Source of the DNA: Heterocephalus glaber
Lineage: Eukaryota; Chordata; Mammalia; Rodentia; Bathyergidae
Assembly: GCF_000247695.1 (NCBI RefSeq)
Contig: NW_004624882.1
Location: 2,980,968 to 3,044,967, forward strand
Direction: 5' to 3'
Length of the DNA: 64,000 nucleotides
The notes under the pieces are model-generated. The model had not been told where the DNA came from. It worked only from the letters and a program-made list of their open reading frames with translations, and did not search any database. Made by a program: the position numbers and the translations under genes. This document shows, in pieces, positions 36,521 to 47,630 of this stretch (position 1 is its first letter; each line of letters opens with the position of its first letter).

Positions 36521-37280
36521 GAGCACTAAGTGACACCACATCATAATGCCTGAACTCTAAGTCACTGCTCACTGGGAAAACTTGCAAACTCTCACTGCTC
36601 CAACTGTGAGTCTCAGATCAGCAGCATCAGTACCCTATTCCAGGCCTGCTGAATAGAAAATGTGGCTTTTTCATAACAGTACTAGATAATACATAGCACA
36701 TTAAAATTGGAAAAGCACTGTCCTAGAATGTTCTTAGATAAGCCCTGCCCAGTAGCCTGAAGGCCCATGGAAACATCAGGAAGGACACTGAGAAGCAAAA
36801 CAAGCAGACATCCCCACAATGTCCGGTACACAAGAAAGCTTTCACCTGCTCCTAAAATCCACATGGAGAACATTATAAATGGTTAGGGGACCCTAGGGGA
36901 AGAGTGGATACAGGGTCAAAGTGGAGTATTTTTGAAAGGGAAAACATCATCAGTAATAATTACCCCGGGGTATTAGGCATAGATTGGAATTGCATAAAGT
37001 AAATTGGGACACATGGTCGCCTCAATTACAGCACCTAAGTCTTATTTGATGAGAATCTACTAAAGTACCAAGATTCTTTAGTCTATAAAAACTAAAAATA
37101 AAGAGATGGGAAATTGGAAGCCTAGAAATTAAAAGAAGTGAAAATTATGAGTTTATTCTCCCATTCTACAAATATTTATCAAGTCCTTTCCTTCTTTGTC
37201 AGGAATTTATTGGCTACAGGAATATAGAGGTGAATTAGCTACAATAGAATTTAACAGAATAGTACCCTTTAAACTTAACA
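36521..37280. other. Unassigned DNA
   Basis: No supportable features. Confidence 0.4.
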
Positions 37281-37498
37281 ACAGAAGGACAGGTTAAGTA
37301 TGTCTTATCTGACAAGAAGTATTTCATATTTCAAAGTTTTTCAGATTGTGAAATATTTGTATAGTAGACTTTATCAGTTAAGCATCCTAATCAGAAAATA
37401 CAAAATTTGAAACGCTCCAAAAGTGTCACACTCCAAAAGTTCTGAATTTCAGAGCATTTTGGTTTTCAGATTTTCTGATTAGGGTTGTTAAACCTGTA
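37281..37498. mobile_element. DNA transposon remnant with terminal inverted repeats
   Basis: The ends are near-inverted: 'acaggttaagtatg' at the left and 'gggttgttaaacctgt' at the right. In between are 'tttcatatttcaaagttttt' and 'tttggttttcagattttctg', which pair with each other in part. This is a known mammalian interspersed palindromic pattern. The family is not named with confidence. Confidence 0.6.
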
Positions 37499-38889
37499 TT
37501 AAAAAACACAATTATAGAGTAAGAGTTAATCTCATAGAAATCATAAATTACCAGCATTTTGGTTCTATTCCTATCCTGTATCTTCAGAAGTGATTGTAGT
37601 ATAGTTTTCAATTTACAAATTTTGAAAACAATTTTAAATAAATTGATGAAAAGTGAATCTAAAGGTTGTACCTATGGCCAACTAGGAAGTTAGCATTGAA
37701 GGAGGGATGAGAATGCTATTTTAGATGATAACAAAATAAACATGTGGTCTCTTATAGGACACTTGGATTTTCTCTCAGGTATGAGACCCTGGGGCAAATG
37801 GGCATGAAGAAAATTAGAACACATGTAAGCTTTGGAGTTCATTATTTTTTGTGGTTTTTAGAATGAAAGGCTTCATCGACCCTGAGCTGTACCTCGTAAA
37901 TGGAAAGCACAATGTGTGCATCTTCCATGCTGAAAAATAAACAGCAACCTTACCCTTTGTAAACAGAAATGCAATAGCTTAGCAAGATTTACAGATGAAC
38001 CCATTTAGATAAACAGTAAGAATCTTTATTAATAATTAGTCCTTATGCAAGAATCCATGACAATCTATTTTACTCAGGAAAATTATTCTGTGACCACCAA
38101 GTATTCTCTAGCGCCTAGAACACAGTCTAATACATAGAAGGAGATGAGTTAAAATTTGTTGGATGAGTAAATGAAACCGATGGCTTTTCAGGGACTGTGA
38201 AAGAGGAATGCATTGTAGTTGTTCCTGTTTTAGTTCCTTTTGCAGAGTGCACAATTGCTCCAAGGCAGTTCACATAGATAGTTCCAGATCAGTGCAGGAA
38301 ACCAGGAAGGAGAGGGTAAGGCTCGACCTTGTGCCTCTGCCAACCGACCCTTCTATTCTGGCTTTGTTTCCTCCATCTAGAGAAGCAGATGTGCCTGCCT
38401 GATAGGACAGACTCCTGGAAGCCCCGTGGGCTGGAGGTAACATCTTGGTCTCACATGCTTCCTGGGTGATTCATAAATCAGCCCCAAGTACAAGATCTGT
38501 CACTTTCAGAACTCAGCTCCATCAATGCTCCTATGATGAGGGCTCAAGATCCAGAGCTAGTAACAATTTGGCAAATTATAGATGATCATATGGTTGACAT
38601 ACAATTTTTGTGATATTAAAACAAGCTCATTTAAGGCTTTAAATATTACTTTGTTGTAGCTGGCTCCATATGAAAGTACTGGGTCAGTTTGTCCTTGTGG
38701 TAAATGATGTATCATAAATGCATCAAATACAGGCAGCACAGACACCATTTCCTCCCATCTCAGAAGCAAAAATATCTCTGTCTAAATTCCATCCAGTCCT
38801 GCTTCCCTGGGGTTACTGCAAGTAATATCGTCTTGCTCTCCTCTAGCTTCAGCTTGGCTTCTACACACTCAATTATCTCTTCATGTTAA
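37499..38889. other. Unassigned DNA
   Basis: No supportable gene or repeat family. The short frame at 38208-38402 has no domain. Confidence 0.4.
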
Positions 38890-39310
38890 AATTCTTCCTT
38901 GAGCAAACCTCTCCTGAAGCCTCCTATCTGTTATAGCTAAATCTCTCATGAAAATAGTTCAGATACTCACCTCTGTCCACACTTCAGTCCTCTGCCAACT
39001 GGCTTCCATCCCATTGCTCTCCTGAGTCACCTTTATCCAAAGTAATAGGATAATTGCCACCTCATTGCCAAGGTGATAGGAAACCTCCTTGCCAAATTCA
39101 GAAGAGTGAGACCTTATTGTATTTAACTGCTGCAGCCTTTCAATCTGTTTCTTCCTGACAACTGCTTTTCTTCCTTTTCCTATTACTCTCTGATCTCTTT
39201 TTATTTCTCCTTTTACCTCTCTGAGTTATGTCTTGGTCTCTTTTGCAGGTATCTTTCTCCTCACCTGCTCCTAACACATTTCCATCTTAGCTCTTCGTTC
39301 TTGTCATTGC
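38890..39310 (+). mobile_element. L2-like degraded fragment
   Basis: 'gccaactggcttccatccc', 'attgccacctcattgccaag' and 'tctgagttatgtcttggtct' resemble the L2 coding-end pattern. It is strongly decayed and tentative. Confidence 0.4.
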
Positions 39311-40034
39311 AGATATATTTCACCCTGTCACCCATTTTGTGGCTTAACCTCCACTTTGTTTCAGGTTCTCTGAGGTTGCAAGGAAAAAAAACATGTTTGC
39401 TTATTCCAGGCAGGAGAAATTCACTGTAGAGAAAGAGTGTAAGAGAAGAGAAAGAATGACAAGAGAAAGAATGTAAGAGAAAGAAAACATCTTAGCCCTT
39501 ATAAAAACTGGAATAGTACTGCATGTAGGACTCAAAGAAACTTTGTCACTGTGCAAAATATAACTCTTTAGCATCACCAGACATTTACCAGGCTGTATAT
39601 TCCACTTCTCTAAATCAATCAATCTCTGCCTTGCTCTCTCTGTCTTGCTTCTTTACCTCCTTTCCTCTTGTTCTACTCTCAAATACTCTTTCTTGATCTT
39701 TCTTTCATGGCTCCTGTTCATTTATATCTTCTGCTGTCTCTTGGTTTCTGCTCTCTCTTTGATAACTCATAGTTCCTTGGTGTGCACAATTGATTCTAAC
39801 TTAGAATATTGTTATAAATTTTATAGTTGCCTCTGAAACTAGGAAAAATGAATAATATATAGTCATGAAGGAATGAGTGAATAAAAATTTTAACCAGATC
39901 TACTCACTTCGTCTGTGTCCCCTCAGTGGCTGCTCATACTATAATAGTTTCTCGTTATTGAATAGCTACTATATATTTTCCATTATCCCACTTTTGTATT
40001 TCTGACCTTCACTCACCTATAAGAAGAGATAGCA
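39311..40034. other. Unassigned DNA
   Basis: It contains a small 'agagaaagaatg' repeated stretch (39440-39485). Nothing else is assigned. Confidence 0.4.
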
Positions 40035-40505
40035 TTAAGGGCTGAATGTGTCTGTGCCAAACTTCTGCATGGAAACCCTACCTCCCAATGCAATGGTATT
40101 GGAAGGGAGGCCTTGGGGAGGTTTCATAGGTGAGGCCCTGAGGGAGGGACCATGGTGGGACTAATGTGGGGAGAAAAAGTCAAATTTTATTCCCCCCATC
40201 CCCTCCCATGTGAGGACACAGAGAGAAAGCAGATATCTGCAAACCAGGAGGACAACCCTCGCCAGAACTGGGATATGCTGGGCTGGGCTGGGATATAGCT
40301 CAGTGGCAGAGCACTTGCCTAGCACATGAGAAGCCCTAGGTTCAATGCATAGCACTATATTAAAAGAAAAAAATCAGAACTGGATTATGTTGACATTCTG
40401 ATCTCAGACTTCCAGCCTCCAGAATTGTGAGAAACTTGCATCTGTTGCTTAAGCTCTCCAGTCTATGTTATTTTGTTACAGCTGCCTGAGCTGCCTAAGA
40501 CAGAT
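40035..40505 (+). mobile_element. MaLR-type LTR (MLT1-like), interrupted by a SINE
   Basis: 'aagggctgaatgtgtctgtg', 'caatgcaatggtattgga', 'tgtgaggacacagagagaa', 'ccagcctccagaattgtgag' and 'ttattttgttacagctgc' reproduce the conserved order of MaLR-family LTRs. An ID-type SINE sits at 40278-40374. No internal gag/pol is visible. Confidence 0.75.
40278..40374 (+). mobile_element. ID-type SINE nested in the MaLR LTR
   Basis: Classic ID-type body 'gggatatagctcagtggcag', 'agcacttgcctagcaca' and degenerate B box 'gttcaatgcatag', then an A-rich tail. Target duplications 'cagaactgggatatg' (40263-40277) and 'cagaactggattatg' (40375-40389) differ at one base. It must be younger than the LTR it interrupts. 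Confidence 0.9.
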
Positions 40506-40539
40506 GGTATTTCCCCTCCTTTTTAAATGTATAAATAAA

Positions 40540-40620
40540 TAAACTGTGATTTTCACAGACTTAATTACTTGCCCTAGATCACAGTGCCAGTAAGTGGTGA
40601 GATCAGGAGTTGAAGACCAT
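40540..40620 (-). mobile_element. MIR fragment, reverse orientation
   Basis: 'acttgccctagatcacagtg' and 'agtaagtggtgagatcagg' match the MIR core in reverse. Confidence 0.55.
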
Positions 40621-41429
40621 TATTTTTTTAAAAAGTTTGAATATCTGAATGAATGAATGCAATGAGGTTTTCTTCATTTATTTTACAATAACATGTCAAA
40701 AGGTAAATGATCGCTTATTTTTTAATAATTGTGAACATGATATATGTAATGAATTTGATAGTTATTTTTCTGATTTCCTATTTGGGGATGGATGCTGATA
40801 ACACATCATTATAGTCATATCTTTAAGGTGTCTAAGGCACTAATCAAGATACACTTTGTAACAGTGATTAAAACCATAACTGGTCTTCCATGTCTTTAGA
40901 ACTTTAGCTTTCAAAAACACTGGGAGGATAAGATAACTGTCTTTAAGGTGGAAAGGCCTATTGGTTGAATGAATTAGAAATCATTCAGCTGCCAGTAACA
41001 GAACACTCCTTCCTCCAAGGGAATTAAACAGCAGTGAAATTGCAACCTAGCATAACATGTATGTAGAATGTCGAGGCGACAGATGTTTCTCCTTGCAGGC
41101 TCCATCCTGCTCTGTTGGCTTGACTCTGTATCACTTCCAGACACCACACTGAGCTATCACTGTGACTAGATGGGACAGTAGAGAGCTTCTCCTTCTTAGC
41201 AGAACTCCAGAAGCTTCCTCATGGTTCATTGGCTGGCGCTGCATCTCAGGTTGTGGCAGTGAGTACTAGTTGCCTTCCCCCCTCTCTGCGTTTTCCCAGT
41301 CTACCCTTTGCTTCCTCCTGTACAACTAATTGTAGCCATGTGACTAAGTCTGCACCAGTGAGAGCTTCCTGTTGGCTAAAGTACACATGACATTTTCTGG
41401 AGCTTGAGCAGAAGTATAGGAACTGAGAC
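40621..41429. other. Unassigned DNA
   Basis: No supportable gene or repeat family. Confidence 0.4.
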
Positions 41430-41989
41430 TGTGCAGCAAGATGGCAGAAAAGTAAGCCAGGGGAGCCTCATCTCTGAGTCGGCCCAGTACCCACTGCCCA
41501 GTGTTGCTTAATGCCGCAGACCCCTGTAGTCAGCTTCCAGTCCTCACCTGCCCAGTATACAACGTGGACCTGAGAAACATACACCGAGACAGAACTACGA
41601 GAGAAAGCGGGGTGCCAGGACGACCAATGCCGGTGCAACCAAGGCGCCAGACGGTCCCAGGCACGGACTTTTTTATTGGCAGTCAATCGGGGTAAATGCG
41701 ACCTGTGGTTTCTATGGAAATTAATGTACACAAGGCTCATAAAGGACAAGACAAAGCATTCTCAAATTAGGAACAGAACTGACAAAATATATGGATGTAA
41801 TTAGAACATTGTCCTTCAAGTCTGAAGGTTTTCGTTGTGGGAACGGAATCTGGGTGCGAGTTAACCTGTCCTCCTCTGTAGGCTTCGGCCAGACTCACTT
41901 CTATAAACAAGCCAGTTGTGGGATTAACTCTTTACAGCCTGCCTTGGGCATAATCAATATTACGGTCCTTTGCATCTCCCCCTTCTCTG
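41430..41989 (-). mobile_element. Endogenous-retrovirus-like LTR edge (tentative)
   Basis: On the minus strand a purine tract (41989-41975, 'cagagaagggggaga') immediately precedes a TG-starting sequence at 41974, the layout of a polypurine tract joined to a 3' LTR. About 300 bp on lies an AATAAA (41676-41671), followed by a CpG-rich segment (41500-41670) unlike the CpG-poor surroundings. The far LTR edge is not clear, with a candidate near 41549. No gag, pol or env motif is seen to the right, and the frame at 41901-42257 has no recognised domain. A different retroelement end is possible. Confidence 0.45.
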
Positions 41990-43206
41990 TTTGAAATGGC
42001 AGCTGCATCAGGTCTGCTGATCTTTGCAGGTCCCAGGGCTGTAGCAGGTGAGGGGACCTTAACTGTGACACTTTCGTTTTCATTAATTTCCTCTTACTAA
42101 GATACAAATGGTCTGCTGTTACCTCTCTACTGGTGAGAAGCTTCTGTACAAAGGTGAATGTTATACTCACCTGGAAAAAAGTGAGCAGAGCAGACCACCT
42201 CAAATTTGCTTGTTTGCTATGGGTAAAATTTGCCTTGCTAATGTTTAACTGAACCAAATCTTAAAATACCATGCATTTGCCCAGCATGTGTCAATCTGAA
42301 AAACAACCTATATGGCAACATGCATATGAGTTTCCTTATCAACAGCATCTGGGTGCTGACACTAAAAGTTTCACTTCCTTTAAACTACTATGGCTCCATT
42401 AGAAGATGGGCTCCAGCACTTTGATTACAAGGGTTGTTGGCCTCATTAGCTATTTGTAGAACTCAGTAGCTATCTCGTAAAAGCAAACCAGCAGGGATGA
42501 CATTGCTAGAAAATTTTTTTCTTGTTGTTTTAAGAGTGGCTTTAAAGAGAGGTGTCCAAAGGAAACAGTGCCTTCATTATAGTTAAAATATGTATTCGTT
42601 TCATAAAGCAAATTTTATCCATGTGACTGAATGATAAATTGCATATAGCTAGTGGATTTGACAAAATAGTTTCACTGATACTGAAGGAACTAGGAGAAAA
42701 GAAAAATCTGCAGTCTACAAATAACAGAAAGAACATCTTAGAAGGTACGGGAGGGAATATATTTTTAAGTGGGAAACAAACACAATATTGAATTAGTGTT
42801 TAATAATGAGTATGCTAAGATGATTAGGAATTTTGAATGCATTGAAATATGGTACTAGGAAGTTTGGCACTGGTACACATTTTTAACAAGATTTTTACTA
42901 TCGGTTAAATAGGATTTGGAGGTTATTTTGGCAAAATTTATTTGCAAGACTGTTTGATTACCTTTAATTTTCCTTTCATGCCATTTACAGGATTAATTTG
43001 CTAATTATACACGATTTCCATTTAGTAGCTAATAAAGCTTCTCCTGCTGACTGTTAAACTCAGTAATTATGTTTTCCTGAATGGAAAAAAATGTGTAGAA
43101 AAATTATTTTTTCTGACATCACTAATTTAGTTGGTTCCTTTATTTTATATAAGATGGGATTGAAATTACCAGATTTTATGATGAGTATATGTACATGACA
43201 TATAAT
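41990..43206. other. Unassigned DNA, possibly partly ERV internal sequence
   Basis: 41990-42250 may belong to the same element as the putative LTR. Beyond that nothing is supportable. Confidence 0.35.
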
Positions 43207-43232
43207 CTCTCTCTCTCTCTCTTTCTCTCTCT
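43207..43232. repeat. (CT)n microsatellite
   Basis: CT dinucleotides with one TTT interruption. Confidence 0.85.
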
Positions 43233-43515
43233 GTATGTATGTGTGTATCTATATTTTATATGTTAATTCAAACATTGTCCTCAGGCATTTATCCTAAGAA
43301 ATCAATTCAAATATGCCCTTACTTCATTCCATATTTCCCATAGATGCCTGAATATTTTATCTTTGGGGATATACCTGCTCCAACATGACCATTGCTTTAT
43401 TTGGATTGATGAGTAGTGGTGTTTCTAAGCTCCTAGACAGTGGATTACCTTCATTTCCTAGCAGATTGCAATCTACTAAAGTAATCATTCAATAGCTCTT
43501 CTGCTTCCTTATTGG

Positions 43516-43516
<1 letters not shown>

Positions 43517-43549
<33 letters not shown>
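43517..43549. repeat. (TG)n microsatellite
   Basis: About 16 uninterrupted TG units immediately upstream of the L1 insertion site. Confidence 0.95.
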
Positions 43550-43550
<1 letters not shown>

Positions 43551-43579
43551 CATCAATGTGTACCAAACTACCTATTTCT

Positions 43580-44062
43580 TTTTTTATTCATTAAGTTTAT
43601 TGGTACATTTTAGATATACATACAATGACATTCATCATTGGGGATTTGTACCTTTACATGATATATCTTGGTTCTTATTTTTTCCCCATTCCCCTGCCCT
43701 CCCTTCAACCTCTCCACCTCTCCCTATTTACAAAGACTTTGTTTCATTTTTTTCCTTTTCTCATATTTTTTGCATTCCCTTCTTTCCTTTCCCCTACCCC
43801 TTTAGACCTTTTCTTCCTATTTCCCATTCTCTGTTATACATTTTGATCCTTATTTACACTTTCAGTATCTCACACCAGAGAAACTATTTGGTATTTACAT
43901 ATGTGTGTCCTATTTATTTCACTTAAGAGTATGGCCTCAATGTGCATCCATTTAGCTATAAATGTCTCTAGTTTCTCATTCTTTATGGCTTAGTACTACT
44001 CCATTTTATTTAAAAAAACACATTTTCTTTATCCAGTCTCCAGTTGATGGGCAATTGGGCTG
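43580..44062 (-). mobile_element. Recent 5'-truncated LINE-1 with target duplication
   Basis: Same L1 type as 5759-6539 but with a single 3' UTR unit. The tail side is the T-rich 43580-43586 and 'aataaact' complement, followed by the G-rich UTR complement and the ORF2 end ('tatggcttagtactactcc', 'ccagttgatgggcaattggg'). Target duplications 'ccaaactacctatttct' (43563-43579) and 'ccaaactacctgtttct' (44063-44079) differ at one base. The plus-strand ORFs at 43522-43926 are antisense L1 artefacts. Confidence 0.92.
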
Positions 44063-44129
44063 CCAAACTACCTGTTTCTGTTAGTGAGAAAACTATCCTT
44101 TGCACACGTAAGTTCCATGTTTTCATAAG

Positions 44130-44182
44130 GACTATCATATATTAATAATAATAATGACTATCATATATTAATAGTAATAATA
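44130..44182. repeat. Short tandem duplication, unit 26 bp, ATA-rich
   Basis: 'gactatcatatattaataat' occurs at 44130 and again at 44156, with an AATAAT-rich tail on each copy. Confidence 0.8.
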
Positions 44183-46254
44183 AGTTTCTCAGTTGATTTG
44201 AATATGATGTTATGGATGTCTCACATTCATCTTGGTTATAATTATTTCAGTTTCTGTTCCATGGCTTAGCATCTCCATACTCTATCTAATCACCTAACAG
44301 TTGTCTTTTGGCCTCAGGAAGGCCAGCTGAGAATGGATGAATGAGTAGAAACCAGTCCCCAGAAGAAGAGTTGAACTATGAATCATAGCTGAATTTTCCT
44401 GCAAGCAAAGACACATATTTCTGTAAAGATGAAAACATTATCTGAATGGAGCACATATGGTGGAATATTTATGTGCATGTGTGTGTGTACATGTGTTGGA
44501 GCAGGTGCCAATTTGCTAATCAAGTAGAGATATCAGTAAAATGTCCCTATGACTTGCTATGGAGTGAGTCGTGTGCTGAGTTTTGAACTTGCCTAAGTTT
44601 ATCTGTGCTGGAGTTCACTGTAATGATCACCCACCCAAGCATTTCCAGAAGGAAAAGGTGAGGATTGATTTGTCAGTGCCTGAGCCCCTCCCAACTTGTG
44701 GCCTACAACCATGTTTGACACTGAGTTGTTTGGGCCTTCACAGGAATTTTCCCACAGAAAGGATGTTCTAACTGGCATGCTCCCAGGACAGCCCACAAAT
44801 CCATTTAACCATAACAGAGCTGACAAGCACTGTCAGGGCTAGAGTTGGCTTCCAAGTGGGAAGTCAGCCTAGTATTAATAGCACAGTTCCAGCTGCACTG
44901 TGGGCCCAGCGGACTTCTGTTGAGCTGGCCTGGGAACCAGGGTGCTCATCGTATCATTTATAAGAAATGGATTCCATGGTGAGAATGATGGAAGGGTTCT
45001 GCAGGGCCACAGAAACCATGACTTCTTCCCATTTCCCCCTTCCAACCTAATCAACCACTGACAGCAGTATCCAGTAGAGAGAGACCAAGGTGAATGCCAG
45101 GGGTACCCTTCTCTCGCCTTCAAGTCTGGGAGAGCCTACCTTGTTCCTGATCTGGTTCACTTGGGTCGGCTGTTCCCATGTACAGGATATTTGTAAGTTG
45201 GGCATTTTCAGGTCACTTGTATTTAATTATGTAATATGAATATTTGTTTTAATATATTAGCTGTTTATCCAGGGAAAAATTGATTAGAATTTAAGGTTTG
45301 TTCTTACTTTAAAAGCTTTTTATTCATTTTGACTAATTTTAGTCTGATTGTGTTCCTGTACATCTTTAATGGTTTCAAGCCATTATTTTTATGCAAATAG
45401 AAAGGGTGTGCATGGTTGCAGTAAAATGTTCCATTCTCTGGTTGCAAGAGGAGGAAATGGGAGAAGTGGGTGATACACTCTGTGTGTGTGTGTGTGTGTG
45501 TGCACCCACGTGTGCAAATGGGGGTGTGTGATATGAATATTAACTAAAGAACAGGTTGTTGTTCACATCAAGATATGATATTTGGAATTCAAAACTGTAT
45601 TTTTACTGAAAGAAGATTTTTCCACTGAATTAGTTGGAAATATTTCAGACCACTTTTTTGTAAGAAGTATTAGAATTAAAAGATTTGTCTTCTTTATGGG
45701 CCTTTTGAATTGCAATTTTTAAAAGGCTCTTTAAAGGATTTTAGATGGCAATTAGTAAATTATTTTCTGTTAATCCCAAGTAATTTCTTTGTAAGTGCTA
45801 CATTAAAGTTACCTCATGGGGTAAATCTGTTCCAAAGGGAAAATAATTTGGCTAGTAACTTAGTTTTCCTCCTTTTTCATGATTTACAAGTTGTTAAATT
45901 CATCCTGTTTGGGCAGTAGAAATGTGGGAACTTGTGAATGAATAACAAATTTAAAGTGGAAATCAATTAAAATGTATATCTGAACCTTGCTGAATTCATA
46001 GGTCTCTTGATAGTTCTAAAGCACATTTATTTTTTTCTGGGATTCTATGTGGGACATAGCTATAAATAAAAAGGAAGATATCAGCACCAAAGTCTATTCA
46101 TCTTTAAAATACTGGACTTCCTTATCCCCTCCTCTCAAACATTGAAAAATACTCTGAAATTTGAATTGCCAAGACATAGAAAACATTTTGGCAAGAATGC
46201 GTTTTAAGGCAAAAAATATATATTTTAGTATTTAGTATAAAACTATAACACAGA
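44183..46254. other. Unassigned DNA with a TG microsatellite
   Basis: (TG)n lies at 45481-45502, and a weaker TG stretch at 44474-44495. Nothing else is assigned in about 2 kb. The opposed frames at 44583-44826 and 44875-45123 lack domains. Confidence 0.4.
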
Positions 46255-46661
46255 GCTGGGAATGAGGGTTGATCTGGCTTGCATTTAGATGACCCCCGGA
46301 AGCCTCATGTGAATGAGTGGGGCTATTTTGGACGTGGCTGAATCTAGAGTGCGTGATTGATTCGTGGTGGGGCTAGGCCCGAAAGCACTAGAATTAAGGG
46401 TGTGAGTGCTACCTGCCCTAAGTAGTCTGGATGGGATAGAAGGGACAGAAAGATGCTCTTAAGGTCCCTTGTTGCTTTTGCTACCATGTGGGCACCATGA
46501 ACTACTTCTCCTCTGCAATGCCCCTCCACCACATGCCACTGTGTTCAAGCCAGCTGATTATGGACTGAAACCTCTACAAACTAGTAGCCAAATAAACCTT
46601 TTCCTCTTTAACTTTAGGGTCAGATATTTTGTCTCAGTGATGAGAGAAAAGTAACTAACAC
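46255..46661 (+). mobile_element. Rodent-type MaLR LTR
   Basis: The 3' half is diagnostic: 'ctgaaacctctacaaacta', 'agccaaataaacctttt' with AATAAA, 'cagatattttgtctcagtga' and the end 'gagaaaagtaactaacaca'. This order is typical of rodent MaLR LTRs. The 5' boundary is blurred. Confidence 0.7.
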
Positions 46662-46858
46662 AAGGGTATATGCCTATAATCCCAGCACCCTAGAAGGCTG
46701 AGGCAGGAGGATCAAAAGTTCAAGGCCAGCCTGGGCAACTTATCTTAGTGAGACACTGTCTCAAATTAAAAAAAAAACAAAACAAAACTAAAAGGGCTGG
46801 AGATGTAGCTCAGTACAAAGGCCCTATGTTCAATTTCCAGTAAACACACACACACACA
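46662..46858 (+). mobile_element. Composite B1-ID (MEN / B1-dID type) SINE
   Basis: The left half is B1/7SL-like: 'ggtatatgcctataatccc', 'ggctgaggcaggaggatca', 'caaggccagcctgggcaac' and 'gagacactgtctcaa'. After an A/C-rich linker (46768-46794) comes an ID-like half: 'gggctggagatgtagctcag', a shortened middle, B-box-like 'gttcaatttcc', and a (CA)n tail (46842-46858). It lies directly after the LTR end. Confidence 0.88.
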
Positions 46859-47545
46859 ATACTTAACAACCATCTAGAGCTAAGACTAGACTCTCCTAAA
46901 AGATCTCTCATTATTTCACTCACTTCCCTAATGACATGACTGAGGGAGTAAAATTGTGTACAAGGTCTTCGGAGGTCCATTTGAACTTATTCTCATCTAA
47001 TGTGTGCAATTGGAGGGAAAAGAACGGGAGTGCAGAGGGCTTAAGTGACTTTCAGCAAGGCCACAGCTGGTGAGGGCAGAATTGGGAGAGCAACAGTAAA
47101 AGTAACCATCACTTAAGAAATATTCCTTATTGCCTGAGTTTTTAAAAAATCATTCGATTTTACTCACACAACAACCTAGCACAGCACGGCAGCATATTTC
47201 AGTTAATAAATGAGAAAAATGAAGCTTGGGAAATTCTCTAATAGCTTAAAGTCAAAAGTTACTATTAAGTGGCACAGCATTAAACGCACACCTAAGGATT
47301 CTGAGGGTGTGGTGGCTGCTGACTTAGGACATTTCCCACTGTAGCAGGCATCTCTGAGGCCTATGTAGGGCTTACAGCGCATTCAACAGTCCTTTATACT
47401 TGCTGATTTCTAATATATCAAGGACATTTCCAGCTAAGCAACCATTTACTAAATATGCAGGGTAGTAATCTAGGTTATTGGGTCTTCTTAGTTTAGCCTT
47501 TCTGACAAAAAATGATCATCCTCTTTCTGTTGGATTCAATAATAT
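46859..47545. other. Mostly unassigned, with a probable MIR at about 47100-47290
   Basis: 47150-47290 ('cacaacaacctagcacagc', 'aataaatgagaaaaatgaag', 'ttactattaagtggcac') looks like a decayed reverse MIR. The rest is not assigned. Confidence 0.45.
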
Positions 47546-47630
47546 TTTTTTTTTTTTTGGTACCAGGGATCAAACTCAGGACCTTGGGCTTGCAAGGCAG
47601 GCGCAGCACCCCTGAGCTAAATCCCCGGCC
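47546..47630 (-). mobile_element. tRNA-derived SINE (GGGGATTTAGCTCAG subtype)
   Basis: On the minus strand 'gccggggatttagctcaggg', a 'gcctgccttgcaag' middle, B-box-like 'gtttgatccctgg' and 'taccaaa' with an A-tail. A short flanking duplication, 'caata' followed by 'at', is ambiguous. Confidence 0.9.
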
